A DNA stretch of 27,255 nt, from positions 1 to 27,255 of the forward strand of contig CAMDZX010000007.1 in assembly GCA_945910925.1 (NCBI GenBank), given 5' to 3'. This document shows, piece by piece, positions 7,572 to 13,678 of the stretch; positions within the stretch are counted from its first letter, which is position 1; each line of letters opens with the position of its first letter. The stretch comes from an uncultured bacterium (GTDB lineage: Bacteria > Cyanobacteriota > Vampirovibrionia > Gastranaerophilales > Gastranaerophilaceae). A model generated the notes under the pieces. That model did no database searches, was not told the DNA's origin, and saw only the letters and a list, made by a program, of their open reading frames with translations. The position numbers were made by a program, and so were the translations under genes.

Positions 7572-7802
7572 ATGGATGCAAAACGAGATTTTTTTAATGG
7601 TTGCCTTCCGGGCAATTGGGTTGAAGCAGAAGCAACGGAAATTCCTGAACCGGAAAAAGTAGTGGTATCCCAAAGAAAAGATATAGCAATTCTTCTGGCA
7701 GAATTAGAAGAAATCAAAAACACTTTTGAACGTATTGAGGAAAAGAAGATACGACTACAAAATTTAATGCAGTTTTATAGAGGAGGTTTAACTACGACAT
7801 AG
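7572..7802 (+). CDS. Small coiled-coil protein, unknown function
   Basis: 76 aa with a polar Pro-containing N-terminus and a predicted coiled coil over about residues 33-68 (RKDIAILLAELEEIKNTFERIEEKKIRLQNLMQF). It follows the 62-aa gene directly and is clearly in the same operon. Near its 3' end is GAGGAGGTTTAACTACG, which copies the leader found before the preceding gene but with ACG where ATG is expected. A third gene may have lost its start there. Confidence 0.55.
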   Translation: MDAKRDFFNGCLPGNWVEAEATEIPEPEKVVVSQRKDIAILLAELEEIKNTFERIEEKKIRLQNLMQFYRGGLTTT

Positions 7803-7919
7803 ATATCGGCCCGCCTATATGGTACAGACAATTCAACTGTCACAAAAGAAAAATCCGACTATCACGCCAATTTTTGAATAAAAGTCGCACGATTTAGCAG
7901 GTCTAAATCGTGCGTTCAG
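7797..7919 (+). pseudogene. Possible remnant of a third small gene
   Basis: After the 76-aa gene, another frame reads YDIDIGPPIWYRQF and then a basic stretch NCHKRKIRLSRQFLNKSRTI before a stop near 7919. It has no ATG, and the recurrent leader GAGGNTTTAACTATG is here GAGGTTTAACTACG. The reading runs into the 106-bp direct repeat, so its tail is probably not native. Weak evidence; it may be chance. Confidence 0.25.
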
Positions 7920-7968
7920 TATGAAGTTTACAAATAAAATATGTTAGGCTATCATAATAGTATACCTT
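7863..7968 (+). repeat. Left copy of a 106-bp direct repeat
   Basis: The 106 bases from CACGCC to ACCTT match 11399-11504 at about 97 positions, with no gaps. Each copy holds a hairpin (GCACGATTTAG, loop, CTAAATCGTGC; perfect here, two mismatches in the right copy) and a promoter-like TTTACA-N17-TATCAT. In this copy no tRNA follows; it is followed by AT-rich DNA and the GGACAGATGG repeats. Confidence 0.85.
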
Positions 7969-8044
7969 GACTTTTATTTAAGTAGCTAATTAATTGTAAC
8001 TAGCTATAAATTGACAATTGAATTATGTTATCTTGAGATAACAG

Positions 8045-8225
8045 GTATAATTTGGAAGTCCATTTTAGTTGGACAGATGGTGCGATCATTTTGGGTAATC
8101 GGCACTGCGAGGGAGTTTGAGGAGTAGGAAGTAATCAAACCATTTGTCCATAAATGGGACTATTCGGACTTTTTTCGGACTTGGACAGATGGTGTGATTA
8201 TTTTGGGCAAAGGGGGAAATGAGGA
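8045..8225 (+). repeat. Non-coding block with GGACAGATGG repeats
   Basis: A 30-base unit starting TTGGACAGATGGTG occurs at 8069-8098 and 8181-8210 with 27 of 30 identical. Between them ACCATTTGTCC (8139-8149) is the inverse of GGACAGATGGT (8071-8081). GTCCA/TGGAC pairs (8059-8073) and repeated CGGACTT add to an interlocking set of stems. A shortened relative (CGGATAGTATGATTATTTTGG) lies at 11313-11333. The rest of 7969-8454 is AT-rich with no gene. This could be a structured RNA or a small mobile repeat. Confidence 0.5.
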
Positions 8226-8434
8226 AAATAGCCGTAAAATCACAGAATTATTGTAAAGTGTACAGACAGTCCGTTTTCAAAAATCGTTTCTGAAACACCC
8301 CGAAAAATTAGGAAAGTAATTTTTTCAAAATTCCTTGCATCACATATTAAGTTTATATTTTAAGAGAAAATCAAAAAATCAGAATATTAATTTTTGTAAC
8401 AATATTTTAAACTATAGGCAATTTTGAATCTTCA

Positions 8435-8440
8435 TATAAT
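8435..8440 (+). promoter_or_regulatory. Putative -10 box before the metallopeptidase gene
   Basis: TATAAT ending 14 bases before the ATG at 8455, which would give a leader of only about 8 bases. No Shine-Dalgarno sequence is visible and no strong -35 was found. Confidence 0.4.
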
Positions 8441-8454
8441 TTTAAGAAAACATC

Positions 8455-9507
8455 ATGAATATAAATAATTACCACTCAAATTTCAACAATGTAAATTTTA
8501 AAGGTTTGTTTTCTCACTCAAAAAAGAAAGAAAATCCTGTAAGTACTGTTCCTAAAGTTGAGAAACCTATTTACAAAAAAGCATCTCCTTATATATTAGC
8601 AGGATTAATGCTTGCAGGTGTAAAAACGTGTTCTAATATGGATAATGTAAATTATCAAAGTGAAGATATGTATGGAAATATGAAAATAGAATGTGTCAAC
8701 GTAAAACCGGAAGTAAAAGATTCTATTATAGCACCTGTATTAGAATTAAAATCAAAATTAAATAAGGAAAATGATTTTTTGGATGATTTAGAAATAGATA
8801 TTGTAGATAAATATAACAGTTTAGATGACAGTCATTCTTTTAAAACATTTTTGAAAAATGAAGAAAATACAGAAAATGATAAAGGTTGTAGTTTATACTC
8901 AGACAATAATCTACGAAAAGTAATCGTTATTCAAAAGGATGCACATGGTTTTGCAGATAAATTACATAATTATGTTGAGATAGGGGTAAATTCTGAAATT
9001 CCGTCGATTAAACAAACGTTATTGCACGAAGTAGGACATCAGTTTGATCAATATTTTGGTCATGATCCTAATAGTGAAATTGCATTAAAATGGGATTCTA
9101 TAATGCTTGCAAAAGATAAAGATCCAAAGACAAATCCATTTATGTTTAACATGAGCAATGAAGATTTTGAAATTAATAAAGCTTATAGAAATTCTTCAGG
9201 TTTAAGTGATAAAGAGGAGTTTAAAGCCGCAATTCAAAAAGATTTTCAACATATTGCAAAACTAAAAAAAATGGATGAATATTTATTAAGTTCAGATTAT
9301 GAGTATTATACCCAAGGTATAGATTTATCAAAGCCTATCACAATGGAGGATGTACAATCTGCAGACTATGCAAGAGCAGAAGTGTATGCCAATTTGTTCG
9401 GTTATGCAATGGGTGGAAAAGATGGTGATAAAAAAGTTTTTTTAGAAAATTTTCAACATTCACTTAAAGTAGTAAAAAGTGATATAAATAAATATATTGG
9501 ACAATAA
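8455..9507 (+). CDS. HExxH zinc metallopeptidase, lethal-factor-like
   Basis: 350 aa. Residues 191-195 are HEVGH, the zinc site of gluzincin-type peptidases, in the context TLLHEVGHQFDQYFG. The likely third ligand is Glu309 in ADYARAEVYANLFGYAMG. That spacing and the AEvyAnlFgy motif resemble the anthrax lethal factor C-terminal (ATLF/Pro-Pro endopeptidase) family, an assignment by eye. The N-terminus carries NFKG (14-17) and a short hydrophobic helix (45-57, PYILAGLMLAGVK), which could be a membrane anchor or part of an export signal; no proper lipobox is seen. The target protein is unknown. It is a single gene with its own terminator, inside the segment bracketed by the 106-bp repeats. Confidence 0.75.
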   Translation: MNINNYHSNFNNVNFKGLFSHSKKKENPVSTVPKVEKPIYKKASPYILAGLMLAGVKTCSNMDNVNYQSEDMYGNMKIECVNVKPEVKDSIIAPVLELKSKLNKENDFLDDLEIDIVDKYNSLDDSHSFKTFLKNEENTENDKGCSLYSDNNLRKVIVIQKDAHGFADKLHNYVEIGVNSEIPSIKQTLLHEVGHQFDQYFGHDPNSEIALKWDSIMLAKDKDPKTNPFMFNMSNEDFEINKAYRNSSGLSDKEEFKAAIQKDFQHIAKLKKMDEYLLSSDYEYYTQGIDLSKPITMEDVQSADYARAEVYANLFGYAMGGKDGDKKVFLENFQHSLKVVKSDINKYIGQ

Positions 9508-9530
9508 AAAAGCTCCTTTCGGAGCTTTTT
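9506..9530. terminator. Bidirectional terminator
   Basis: AAAAAGCTCC, loop TTTC, GGAGCTTTTT. It follows the metallopeptidase stop codon by a few bases and, read on the other strand, also lies beyond the end of the convergent Ala-rich gene. Confidence 0.88.
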
Positions 9531-9570
9531 ATGAAGTTAGCTACTTCAATTTTATAAAATTTAGCAATTT

Positions 9571-10161
9571 TTATGATGTAGCCCAACTTACAAAAGATTT
9601 AAGTAATCTTTGACCTCCGGCTACAGTATTATGATATGCGCTTTTTATTGCCGCGTTTGTATTTTCATACCCGTTTTTTAGAGCATTACCAATTGCCGCG
9701 CCAACTGTTTTCATAGCAGTGTCAGCATGGTTTATACTTTTTGCAGCACGAGCTGCAAGACGTGCAGCGGCTCTATTACCAACAGTTGCTACAGTATGAG
9801 TTCCTTTTACGACTGCTTTTGCAGCACCAACCCCCTTATTATATACTTTTTCTGCACCGCGTTGTACATTATCTGCAACGCGTGCTGCACCTTTTAAGTT
9901 TTTACCTTCATTACCTGTTTTTTCGTCAGCTTTCAAGCCATCAAAGAAATCTCCAATACCTTGTTGACCTTCTTGGTAATTTTGTTCAACACCATTTAAT
10001 CCACTTTGAATGGCATTATCGATTTTTTTAGTATTATTATCTAATTTTTTTTGATATGCTCCATTTGCTTGATTATTTTGAGCTTTTGCTGTTTCTGCTT
10101 GTTGTTGTGCAGCTTTTGCTGCTGCTTCATGTCTTGCAATATCTTTACTGATTCCTGCCAT
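9571..10161 (-). CDS. Ala-rich amphipathic helical protein, unknown function
   Basis: About 196 aa, very rich in Ala, Lys, Asn and Gln, with almost no aromatic core. It reads as long amphipathic helix or coiled coil (residues 1-60), a Gly/Asn linker, and repeated Ala-rich helical segments (AARVADNVQRGAEKVYNKGVGAAKAVVKG, AARLAARAAKSI). There is no signal peptide. Such composition is seen in LEA-like, phasin-like and nucleoid-associated proteins, so function is open. An upstream ATG at 10176 contains the ribosome binding site GGAGG, so the ATG at 10161 (MAGISKD) is the true start; its leader GGAGGATCTAACTATG matches other genes in the window. Confidence 0.65.
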   Translation of the reverse strand: MAGISKDIARHEAAAKAAQQQAETAKAQNNQANGAYQKKLDNNTKKIDNAIQSGLNGVEQNYQEGQQGIGDFFDGLKADEKTGNEGKNLKGAARVADNVQRGAEKVYNKGVGAAKAVVKGTHTVATVGNRAAARLAARAAKSINHADTAMKTVGAAIGNALKNGYENTNAAIKSAYHNTVAGGQRLLKSFVSWATS

Positions 10162-10176
10162 AGTTAGATCCTCCAT

Positions 10177-10567
10177 TTTCTTTCTATATTACTACTACAA
10201 TTTGTTTATTAATAAGGTTATATTTTATGTTTTAAAATTTAATTTAAAAATATAATTATGATTTTTTATTCGCTTCATCAGAACTCCGAAAATGTAATTG
10301 ATGATTTATATATCTTATATATATAAAAAAATATATATAATAAGAATTGCATTAATAAAAATTATTTGTTACATTTTGTAACATGTATTACTTTGTCAGC
10401 AAGTATTATTTAAATAAAAGAAATTTACATAGTCTAACAAATAAAAGATTTGTAATAATATCTTGCACATAATTCTTTTCCTTATCATTTTGTATTTTAC
10501 ACTTCTACAAACTCACACATGTTGATTACGGCATTTTTTTTTCAAAACTTGAGATAAAAATAAAGTA
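10177..10567. other. Long AT-rich intergenic region
   Basis: About 390 bases with no coding signal between divergent genes. It contains alternating AT tracts near 10305-10345 and presumably the promoter of the minus-strand Ala-rich gene. No RNA gene or strong hairpin seen. Confidence 0.5.
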
Positions 10568-10596
10568 TTGTTACAAATCGTAATATATGGTATAAT
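10568..10596 (+). promoter_or_regulatory. Sigma-70-type promoter of the TPR gene
   Basis: TTGTTA (10568-10573), 17-bp spacer ending in TGG, then TATAAT (10591-10596). The predicted start near 10603 leaves a short leader containing AGGAGG (10615-10620) eight bases before the ATG at 10629. Confidence 0.75.
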
Positions 10597-10628
10597 ATAA
10601 TAGTAAACAAAAATAGGAGGATTTATTT

Positions 10629-11183
10629 ATGGAAGACAATACACAAGAATTAGCACTACAGTTAGATGAATGTGTCGCTAATGGTGAAAATCAAAAAGCA
10701 TTAGAAATAATTGATTTGTTATTAGAAAATTTACCTAAAAAAACAGAATTAAATGTTATAAAGGCACATATTCATAATGAGTTAGAAGAATATGAAAAGG
10801 CTATTGAAAGTTGTAATATTGCATTAAAAACACTTATGACAAATCCGGAAGTATATTTTGAAAGAGGATATGCATATGATAGACTTGAAAAAGTTGAAGA
10901 AGCCATACAAGATTATGAAAATGCAATTAAATTGAATACAAGAGATGTTTTTTGTTACATTGGTTCAGCAATGAGATATATTGAAAAAGAAGAATACGAG
11001 AAAGCTGTTAAAAATTTAACAAAAGCATTAGAATTTAATGAAGAAGATGACCATGTATATTATCGACGTGCTGTTGCTTATGCAGGTTTAGAACAAAAAG
11101 AAGAAGCAATTGCAGATTTAAATAAGGCGATTGAATTGAATCCTGCTGAATTGTATGTTCAAGAATTAGAAAAACTGAAATAA
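10629..11183 (+). CDS. Tetratricopeptide repeat protein
   Basis: 184 aa with about five TPR units, for example YEKAIESCNIALKTLMTNPEVYF, VEEAIQDYENAIKLNTRDVFCY, YEKAVKNLTKALEFNEEDDHVYY and KEEAIADLNKAIELNPAELY. No signal peptide, no catalytic domain; probably a cytoplasmic adaptor. It has its own strong promoter and a strong terminator, so it is monocistronic. It lies between the two 106-bp direct repeats together with the metallopeptidase and the Ala-rich protein, but a joint role is not shown. Confidence 0.82.
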   Translation: MEDNTQELALQLDECVANGENQKALEIIDLLLENLPKKTELNVIKAHIHNELEEYEKAIESCNIALKTLMTNPEVYFERGYAYDRLEKVEEAIQDYENAIKLNTRDVFCYIGSAMRYIEKEEYEKAVKNLTKALEFNEEDDHVYYRRAVAYAGLEQKEEAIADLNKAIELNPAELYVQELEKLK

Positions 11184-11203
11184 TAAAATAGAAACTAATT
11201 TAT

Positions 11204-11236
11204 AAGAGGATGACCCAAAAGTCATCCTCTTTTTTT
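11204..11236 (+). terminator. Terminator after the TPR gene
   Basis: AGAGGATGAC, loop CCAAAA, GTCATCCTCT, then T7. A textbook Rho-independent terminator. Confidence 0.92.
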
Positions 11237-11398
11237 AAATACTTAAACAAGAATAAAAAATAATTTGGCATTAAGCTAATTGTAAGAGAACACTTAGTTT
11301 GATTGTTTCTTACGGATAGTATGATTATTTTGGAAGAGTTAAGTTCAAGAATCTTGCAAAAATGTTTGCATTAAACATACTCTTTTAATATTGACAAA

Positions 11399-11504
11399 CA
11401 CGCCAATTTTTATTAATAAGTCGCACTGTTTAGCAGGTCTAAATCGTGCGTTCAGTATGCAGTTTACAAATAAAATATGTTAGGCTATCATAATAATATA
11501 CCTT
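11399..11504 (+). repeat. Right copy of the 106-bp direct repeat, with tRNA-Ser promoter
   Basis: Counterpart of 7863-7968, differing at about nine positions. It ends five bases before tRNA-Ser. Inside, TTTACA (11463-11468), 17 bp, TATCAT (11486-11491) would start transcription near 11498, just ahead of the tRNA, so this copy is probably the original tRNA promoter region and the left copy a duplicate. Confidence 0.75.
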
Positions 11505-11509
11505 TACAC

Positions 11510-11596
11510 GGAGAGGTGTCCGAGTGGTTTAAGGTGCAAACCTGGAACGTTTGTGTGGGGGAAACTTCACCGCGGGTTCGAATCCCGCCTTCTCCG
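11510..11596 (+). tRNA. tRNA-Ser (anticodon GGA)
   Basis: Acceptor GGAGAGG pairs with the 3' arm ending TTCTCC, discriminator G. Anticodon stem CAAAC/GTTTG with loop CTGGAAC reads GGA. A long variable arm (TGTGGGGGAAACTTCACC) marks it as a class II serine tRNA, and the T-arm has GGTTCGAATCC. CCA is not encoded. A T6 run follows directly as terminator. Confidence 0.93.
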
Positions 11597-11670
11597 TTTT
11601 TTGAATTTATTATAACAATATTGCATAAGGGATGAAAACCGCAAAGCGGAGCTTTACCCGTATATTTTGA

Positions 11671-11753
11671 CTTGCAGTCTGTAGGTCGGATTTTCATGAA
11701 TTAAGACATACTACAGCATCAAGATTAAATGAAAAGGGTGTGGATATTCTAAC
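11671..11753 (+). pseudogene. Tyrosine recombinase, catalytic fragment left of the transposon
   Basis: The frame from 11671 reads ...SDFHELRHTTASRLNEKGVDILT, including the HxLRHT catalytic box of phage-type tyrosine integrases. It then runs into the transposon end and a stop at 11761-11763. The N-terminal two thirds of the gene are missing upstream, where the tRNA-Ser terminator begins, so the gene was already truncated or decayed. Its continuation is 26064-26174. Joining the two at a single CTAAC gives DILTIKEILDHAD in frame. It is a remnant of an integrated element beside the tRNA. Confidence 0.85.
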
Positions 11754-11830
11754 TGTAAATTAACAGTAGGTTTCAGAAAAAGTAACACATGTTTTTAGAA
11801 AAATAACAATTCGAATGTAAATTATTGTGA

Positions 11831-11860
11831 ACAAAGTTCTCTAAAATCTAACAAAGTTCT
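11831..11860. promoter_or_regulatory. Paired 10-bp direct repeat, operator-like
   Basis: ACAAAGTTCT occurs at 11831-11840 and 11851-11860, exactly 20 bp (two helical turns) apart. The first copy is part of the palindrome GAACAAAGTTC. The second ends in TTGACT (11860-11865), a -35-like sequence. It could be an operator for the XRE regulator downstream or a transposase binding site near the left end. Confidence 0.45.
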
Positions 11861-11900
11861 TGACTTTAAATTTTATTTTTGAGAACATAAAATCAGGTCA

Positions 11901-12113
11901 AAGTTTCCCGATTTGACATGAGAGATAAAACTCTTGAGAGTCGGTAGTAACGGCTCACCAAATGTGACAGCGATGTATATTGGTACCTTGATAACTATAA
12001 TAATATTCTATATTGCAATACCAACGTATGTGTATTGGTATATAGGTTGTAATTATTGTCAATCAGGTTATGTACAGTAACTGTTACCACAATATGCATT
12101 AACAGGGGAACTT
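11901..12113 (+). ncRNA. Candidate retron msr-msd RNA
   Basis: Upstream of the XRE/RT genes lies a segment built like a retron RNA. AAGTTTCCC (11901-11909) pairs with GGGGAACTT (12105-12113), one wobble, as possible a1/a2 ends. Next come two short stem-loops, AGAG/CTCT (11921-11934) and GAGTCG/CGGCTC (11938-11956). Then comes a long imperfect hairpin from ACCT at 11985 to AGGT at 12068, with roughly 29 aligned positions per arm and an inner ATACCAA/TTGGTAT stem, suited to be the reverse-transcribed msd. The a2 arm also sits in the loop of another hairpin (12094-12124), so the exact ends and the branching guanosine are uncertain. Confidence 0.45.
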
Positions 12114-12124
12114 CGTTAATGCAT
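12094..12124 (+). other. Ten-bp perfect hairpin
   Basis: ATGCATTAAC, 11-base loop containing GGGGAACTT, GTTAATGCAT. There is no T run, so it is not a standard terminator. It may be an RNA-stabilising or processing element between the retron RNA and the peptide gene, or may exchange with the AAGTTTCCC pairing. Confidence 0.6.
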
Positions 12125-12163
12125 GATAATAGGGTATTCGAACAAACTAATCCTGACCAATTG

Positions 12164-12208
12164 CTCCTTTTTAGGTGGGGAACCGGGCAGTAGTCTGCTA
12201 GAAAGGAG
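12164..12208 (+). promoter_or_regulatory. Anti-Shine-Dalgarno helix, locus 2
   Basis: CTCCTTTTTAG (12164-12174) is complementary over 11 positions (one G-T) to CTAGAAAGGAG (12198-12208), the ribosome binding site of the 32-aa frame. As folded, the site is closed. Confidence 0.65.
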
Positions 12209-12215
12209 AAACGAA

Positions 12216-12314
12216 ATGAGGAAGAAACTCAAAATCAAAAAATGGACTGGTTTGCTTTACACCATTATTAGAGCTGTAATTCTTGTTTTAGAATTATTAA
12301 AGCATTTTAAGTAA
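12216..12314 (+). CDS. 32-aa basic membrane peptide, candidate type I toxin
   Basis: The ATG at 12216 follows AAAGGAG with 8-base spacing. The peptide has a basic head MRKKLKIKKW, a hydrophobic helix (LLYTIIRAVILVLELL) and a KHFK tail. The reading frame is open upstream to 12123, but the upstream codons overlap the folded leader, so the short form is chosen. It lies between the retron RNA candidate and the XRE gene. It may be an addiction module of the transposon, or conceivably a third retron component. Toxicity is inferred from structure only. Confidence 0.55.
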   Translation: MRKKLKIKKWTGLLYTIIRAVILVLELLKHFK

Positions 12315-12354
12315 GGCTAGAATACTCTTTTTTATCTATAATAGGAAAATTTAA

Positions 12355-12657
12355 ATGTTAGGTGAAGCTTTAAGATTAATCCGAGTTTTTCATGATGTCA
12401 AATTAAATGAGTTAGCAGAACAACTTGGGGTATCAAAAGGATATATTTCTGAAATTGAATCGCAAAAAAAGAAACCCTCATTGGATCTTATTGAAAAATA
12501 TTCTAAAAGATTTAAAATATCAACTTCTGCGATTATGTTATTTTCGGAGGAGTTGGATAAAGACAGAAGCGATTTAAAAATTGGAATAAGAAATAAAATC
12601 CTTAAGTTTTTACGAATAGTTGAACATATAACAATTAACAACGATGTTGAAAAATAG
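12355..12657 (+). CDS. XRE-family HTH protein, putative retron partner
   Basis: 100 aa. Residues 4-60 form a Cro/CI-type helix-turn-helix (LRLIRVFHDVKLNELAEQLGVSKGYISEIESQKKKPSLDLIEKYSKRF). A short charged C-terminus follows. The ATG is preceded by AGGAAA. The last 14 bases overlap the reverse transcriptase gene, so both are made together. In retron classification, one type (type VI, as I recall it) pairs the reverse transcriptase with a small HTH protein, which would make this the effector or its regulator. It may alternatively repress the operon through the ACAAAGTTCT repeats upstream. Confidence 0.82.
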   Translation: MLGEALRLIRVFHDVKLNELAEQLGVSKGYISEIESQKKKPSLDLIEKYSKRFKISTSAIMLFSEELDKDRSDLKIGIRNKILKFLRIVEHITINNDVEK

Positions 12658-13558
12658 TTTTTTATATAAAATTGGAAATAAAACAAAATTAGCCAAATAT
12701 CTTGGTATTACTCGAAAAGAATTGTTAAATTTATGCAATGATGATTTGTATAAAGTTCACAATGAACCGAAGCATAATGGAACTGGTACAAGAACAATTG
12801 AAGCTCCTGCAAAGCAATTGAAGTCGATTCAGCGAAAACTAAATAAAGAATTGCAAAAATTAGAAACCCCTTTATATCTATTTTCTGGTATAAAGGGTAA
12901 ATGTTTTATAGATAATGCTCTTGTCCATGTTCAAAATAAATACATATTATGCGTTGATATACATAGTTTCTATCCAAGTACTGATAGTAAAAAAGTTTTG
13001 CAATTTTATAAATACTATTTAGAAATTCCAAATGATATTGCAAAAATTTTAATGGAATTAACGACTTTTGAAGGGCATTTACCAACAGGGGCTCCAACAA
13101 GCGTCATTCTTGCATATTTTGCATACGCAAGAACATTTGATGATATTTATAAAAAAGCCCAAGAATTAAATATAGATATGAGCGTTTATATTGATGATAT
13201 AACATTTTCAAGTCAAAAACCTATACCCAAATCATTTTACAATTTTGTTGAAAAGCGTATGAAGCAGCAGGGACTTACATTAAAGAAAAATAAAACAAGA
13301 TGGTATAAACCAGACGACTTTAAAATCATTACTGGGCATGGAATATCTGCCAAAAACGAAGGAAAAGTTCCTCTTAAAAATATCTTAAAAATTAAAGCAA
13401 TTATGCAAGGTAAAAATATTAAAGAATTATCCTATAAAGACTTGGTTTCGTTGAAGGGAGCTTTGGTGGTAGCTCAAAGAATAGAACCTAAATTTTATAA
13501 TACTTTGTTTAAAAGGGTGTGTATATTAATAAATAATTGGAAGATACAAAAATTTTAA
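12644..13558 (+). CDS. Retron reverse transcriptase
   Basis: 304 aa, the usual size of a stand-alone retron RT. It carries the general RT motifs DIHSFYPS (105-112), LPTGAPTS (146-153) and the active-site YIDD (182-185). It also has both retron-specific signatures: NAxxH as NALVH (91-95) and the V/ITG motif as ITG (229-231), in FKIITGHGISAKNEGKVP. No fused extra domain is present. The enzyme would prime from the 2'-OH of a guanosine in its msr RNA and copy the msd into multicopy single-stranded DNA. Retrons are anti-phage systems in which RT, RNA/DNA and an effector act together. It overlaps the HTH gene by 14 bases. About 120 non-coding bases separate it from the restriction-modification operon. 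Confidence 0.92.
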   Translation: MLKNSFLYKIGNKTKLAKYLGITRKELLNLCNDDLYKVHNEPKHNGTGTRTIEAPAKQLKSIQRKLNKELQKLETPLYLFSGIKGKCFIDNALVHVQNKYILCVDIHSFYPSTDSKKVLQFYKYYLEIPNDIAKILMELTTFEGHLPTGAPTSVILAYFAYARTFDDIYKKAQELNIDMSVYIDDITFSSQKPIPKSFYNFVEKRMKQQGLTLKKNKTRWYKPDDFKIITGHGISAKNEGKVPLKNILKIKAIMQGKNIKELSYKDLVSLKGALVVAQRIEPKFYNTLFKRVCILINNWKIQKF

Positions 13559-13642
13559 CAATGTTTCATGTCTATTTTTGATATATCTATATATTGTAAG
13601 TAAATTATATCAGCATTATTATACAATAAATGAATTACTGTT

Positions 13643-13651
13643 TTTATGGTA
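13643..13651 (+). promoter_or_regulatory. Extended -10 promoter of the restriction-modification operon (approximate)
   Basis: Within 13640-13660 TGGTACAAT reads as an extended -10. No -35 is evident. AGGAG lies about six bases before the ATG at 13679. Confidence 0.4.
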
Positions 13652-13678
13652 CAATAAAATATATAAATAGGAGCTTCA

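Larger units (their letters stand above)
12125..12336 (+). ncRNA. Structured mRNA with paired ends, type I toxin-like (locus 2)
   Basis: AGGGTATTC (12131-12139) pairs with GAATACTCT (12320-12328, one G-T pair), and GATAA (12125-12129) with TTATC (12332-12336), closing a loop around the 32-aa frame. A T run follows the 3' arm. The layout (long-distance end pairing, sequestered ribosome binding site, tiny hydrophobic frame) is the same as at 1618-1849, although the sequences differ. This repeated architecture supports a functional RNA. Confidence 0.55.

Noticed and set aside
11488..11697. Minus-strand frame of 69 codons
   Set aside because: It overlaps tRNA-Ser completely and is a shadow of the tRNA.
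12123..12215. Upstream extension of the 32-aa peptide to 63 aa
   Set aside because: The added codons coincide with the folded leader and have no ribosome binding site, while ATG 12216 has AAAGGAG.
13559..13678. Retron RNA downstream of the RT gene
   Set aside because: The gap is only about 120 bases, lacks long hairpins and mainly holds the promoter of the next operon.
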